From assembly GCA_023381535.1 (NCBI GenBank), contig JAMCSN010000358.1, positions 1-5,593 of the forward strand: a DNA stretch of 5,593 nucleotides. The letters run 5' to 3'. Position numbers and translations under genes: made by a program. This document shows positions 5,144 through 5,593 of the stretch, piece by piece (positions within the stretch are counted from its first letter, which is position 1; every line of letters starts with the position of its first letter). This DNA is from Bacteroidota bacterium (GTDB taxonomy: Bacteria; Bacteroidota; Ignavibacteria; Ignavibacteriales; Melioribacteraceae). Under the pieces are notes generated by a model that saw nothing but the letters and a program-made list of their open reading frames with translations, did no database searches and was not told the DNA's origin.

Positions 5144-5593
5144 TTACTGCCTCGCTTCAAATCTTCCGGTCGTAATTTTTTGCTCAATAAAACTTCTTCC
5201 AAGTTCAGAGGAAGTTTGAAAAATCTTTTTCCAACCGCATTATAAACCGCATTCGAAATAGCCGAAGCAGTTAATTCCAAAGTTGGTTCGCCAAGGGATT
5301 TAGCGCCCCATGGTCCGTAAATATCTTTTCCCTCAACAAAGATTGGATCGATCTCGCCGATATCCTTGCTTGTTGGAATTGTGTACTGATCAAAATTTAA
5401 TTCGCGGATAAAACCTTTATCGGTTGTAACCTCCTCAAAGATTCCGTATCCCGCGCCTTGCGTAACGCCGCCGTAAACTTGTCCCATGGCGCCGAGCATA
5501 TTAATCACTTTGCCGGCATCGTGCACAGCGGTAACTTTATCAACATAAATTTCACCAGTTGCGATATTTACTCTCACTTCTGCAACTTGACAG
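5140..5593 (-). CDS. Molybdenum-binding subunit of xanthine dehydrogenase-family hydroxylase, C-terminal part
   Basis: The reading frame is open to the right edge, so this is the last 150 residues of a large catalytic subunit (XdhA/CoxL type, usually about 700-800 residues). Visible residues begin CQVAEVRVNIATGEIYVDKV, a standard family segment. VHDAGKVINMLGAMGQVYGG, then QGAGYGIFEE, is the cofactor-binding region. GAKSLGEP (visible residues 96-103) carries Glu102, aligned by motif with the catalytic Glu that acts as general base in xanthine oxidase-type enzymes. The following LELTASAISNAVYNAVG is the usual helix after that Glu. The V at 5575-5577 is an internal GTG codon, not a start. The stop overlaps the FAD-subunit start by four bases. 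Substrate-defining residues lie outside the window. Confidence 0.93.
   Translation of the reverse strand, partial: CQVAEVRVNIATGEIYVDKVTAVHDAGKVINMLGAMGQVYGGVTQGAGYGIFEEVTTDKGFIRELNFDQYTIPTSKDIGEIDPIFVEGKDIYGPWGAKSLGEPTLELTASAISNAVYNAVGKRFFKLPLNLEEVLLSKKLRPEDLKRGSK

Noticed and set aside
4899..5219. 106-codon open frame on the + strand across the FAD/Mo subunit junction
   Set aside because: It is antisense to two conserved subunits, with no recognisable protein features and no ribosome site. It is a shadow frame.

Overview
The window is AT-rich bacterial DNA, most likely from the Ignavibacteria/Chlorobi side of the Bacteroidota-Chlorobi group. The best evidence is the secreted protein in the middle. 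It ends in a type IX secretion (T9SS) sorting domain of the 'GQNYPNPFNP ... VYDLLGREVATLVNEE ... SGVYFYR ... KKMVVIK' kind, which is very common in Ignavibacteria. Dispersed palindromic repeats in and between genes fit the same picture. The taxonomic call is an inference.

Layout. Bases 4-900 (+) hold the C-terminal third or less of a YgfK-type flavin/iron-sulfur oxidoreductase. Its frame is closed by a TAG at bases 1-3, so it is broken or mis-assembled at the left edge. Bases 901-997 hold a repeat-derived hairpin followed by eight T, a likely terminator for that gene. Bases 998-3307 (-) encode a secreted clan GH-A-like glycoside hydrolase of 769 residues, with a C-terminal beta-sandwich, two fibronectin III-like domains and a T9SS sorting domain. 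Bases 3308-3589 are its leader region: a perfect Shine-Dalgarno, a possible promoter and a degenerate inverted repeat. Bases 3590-5593 (-) hold three cistrons of a xanthine-dehydrogenase-family molybdenum hydroxylase, transcribed right to left: the C-terminal end of the Mo-binding subunit (cut by the window edge), the FAD subunit, and the [2Fe-2S] subunit.

How the genes fit together. The three hydroxylase subunits form one enzyme: substrate hydroxylation at the molybdenum cofactor, then electron transfer through two [2Fe-2S] clusters to FAD. YgfK proteins occur next to such hydroxylases in the purine/selenium-linked loci of Escherichia coli and Clostridia. The broken ygfK and the hydroxylase are therefore probably parts of one catabolic locus. 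The glycoside hydrolase between them has no evident role in that pathway.

Most unusual signals. Two short palindromes are translated in frame inside the T9SS sorting domain. A nested palindrome of about 210 bp lies between the FAD and Fe-S cistrons and supplies the last six codons and the stop of the FAD subunit. The ygfK frame breaks at the left edge. I see no RNA gene, CRISPR array, transposase or phage gene, and no convincing new multi-gene system.
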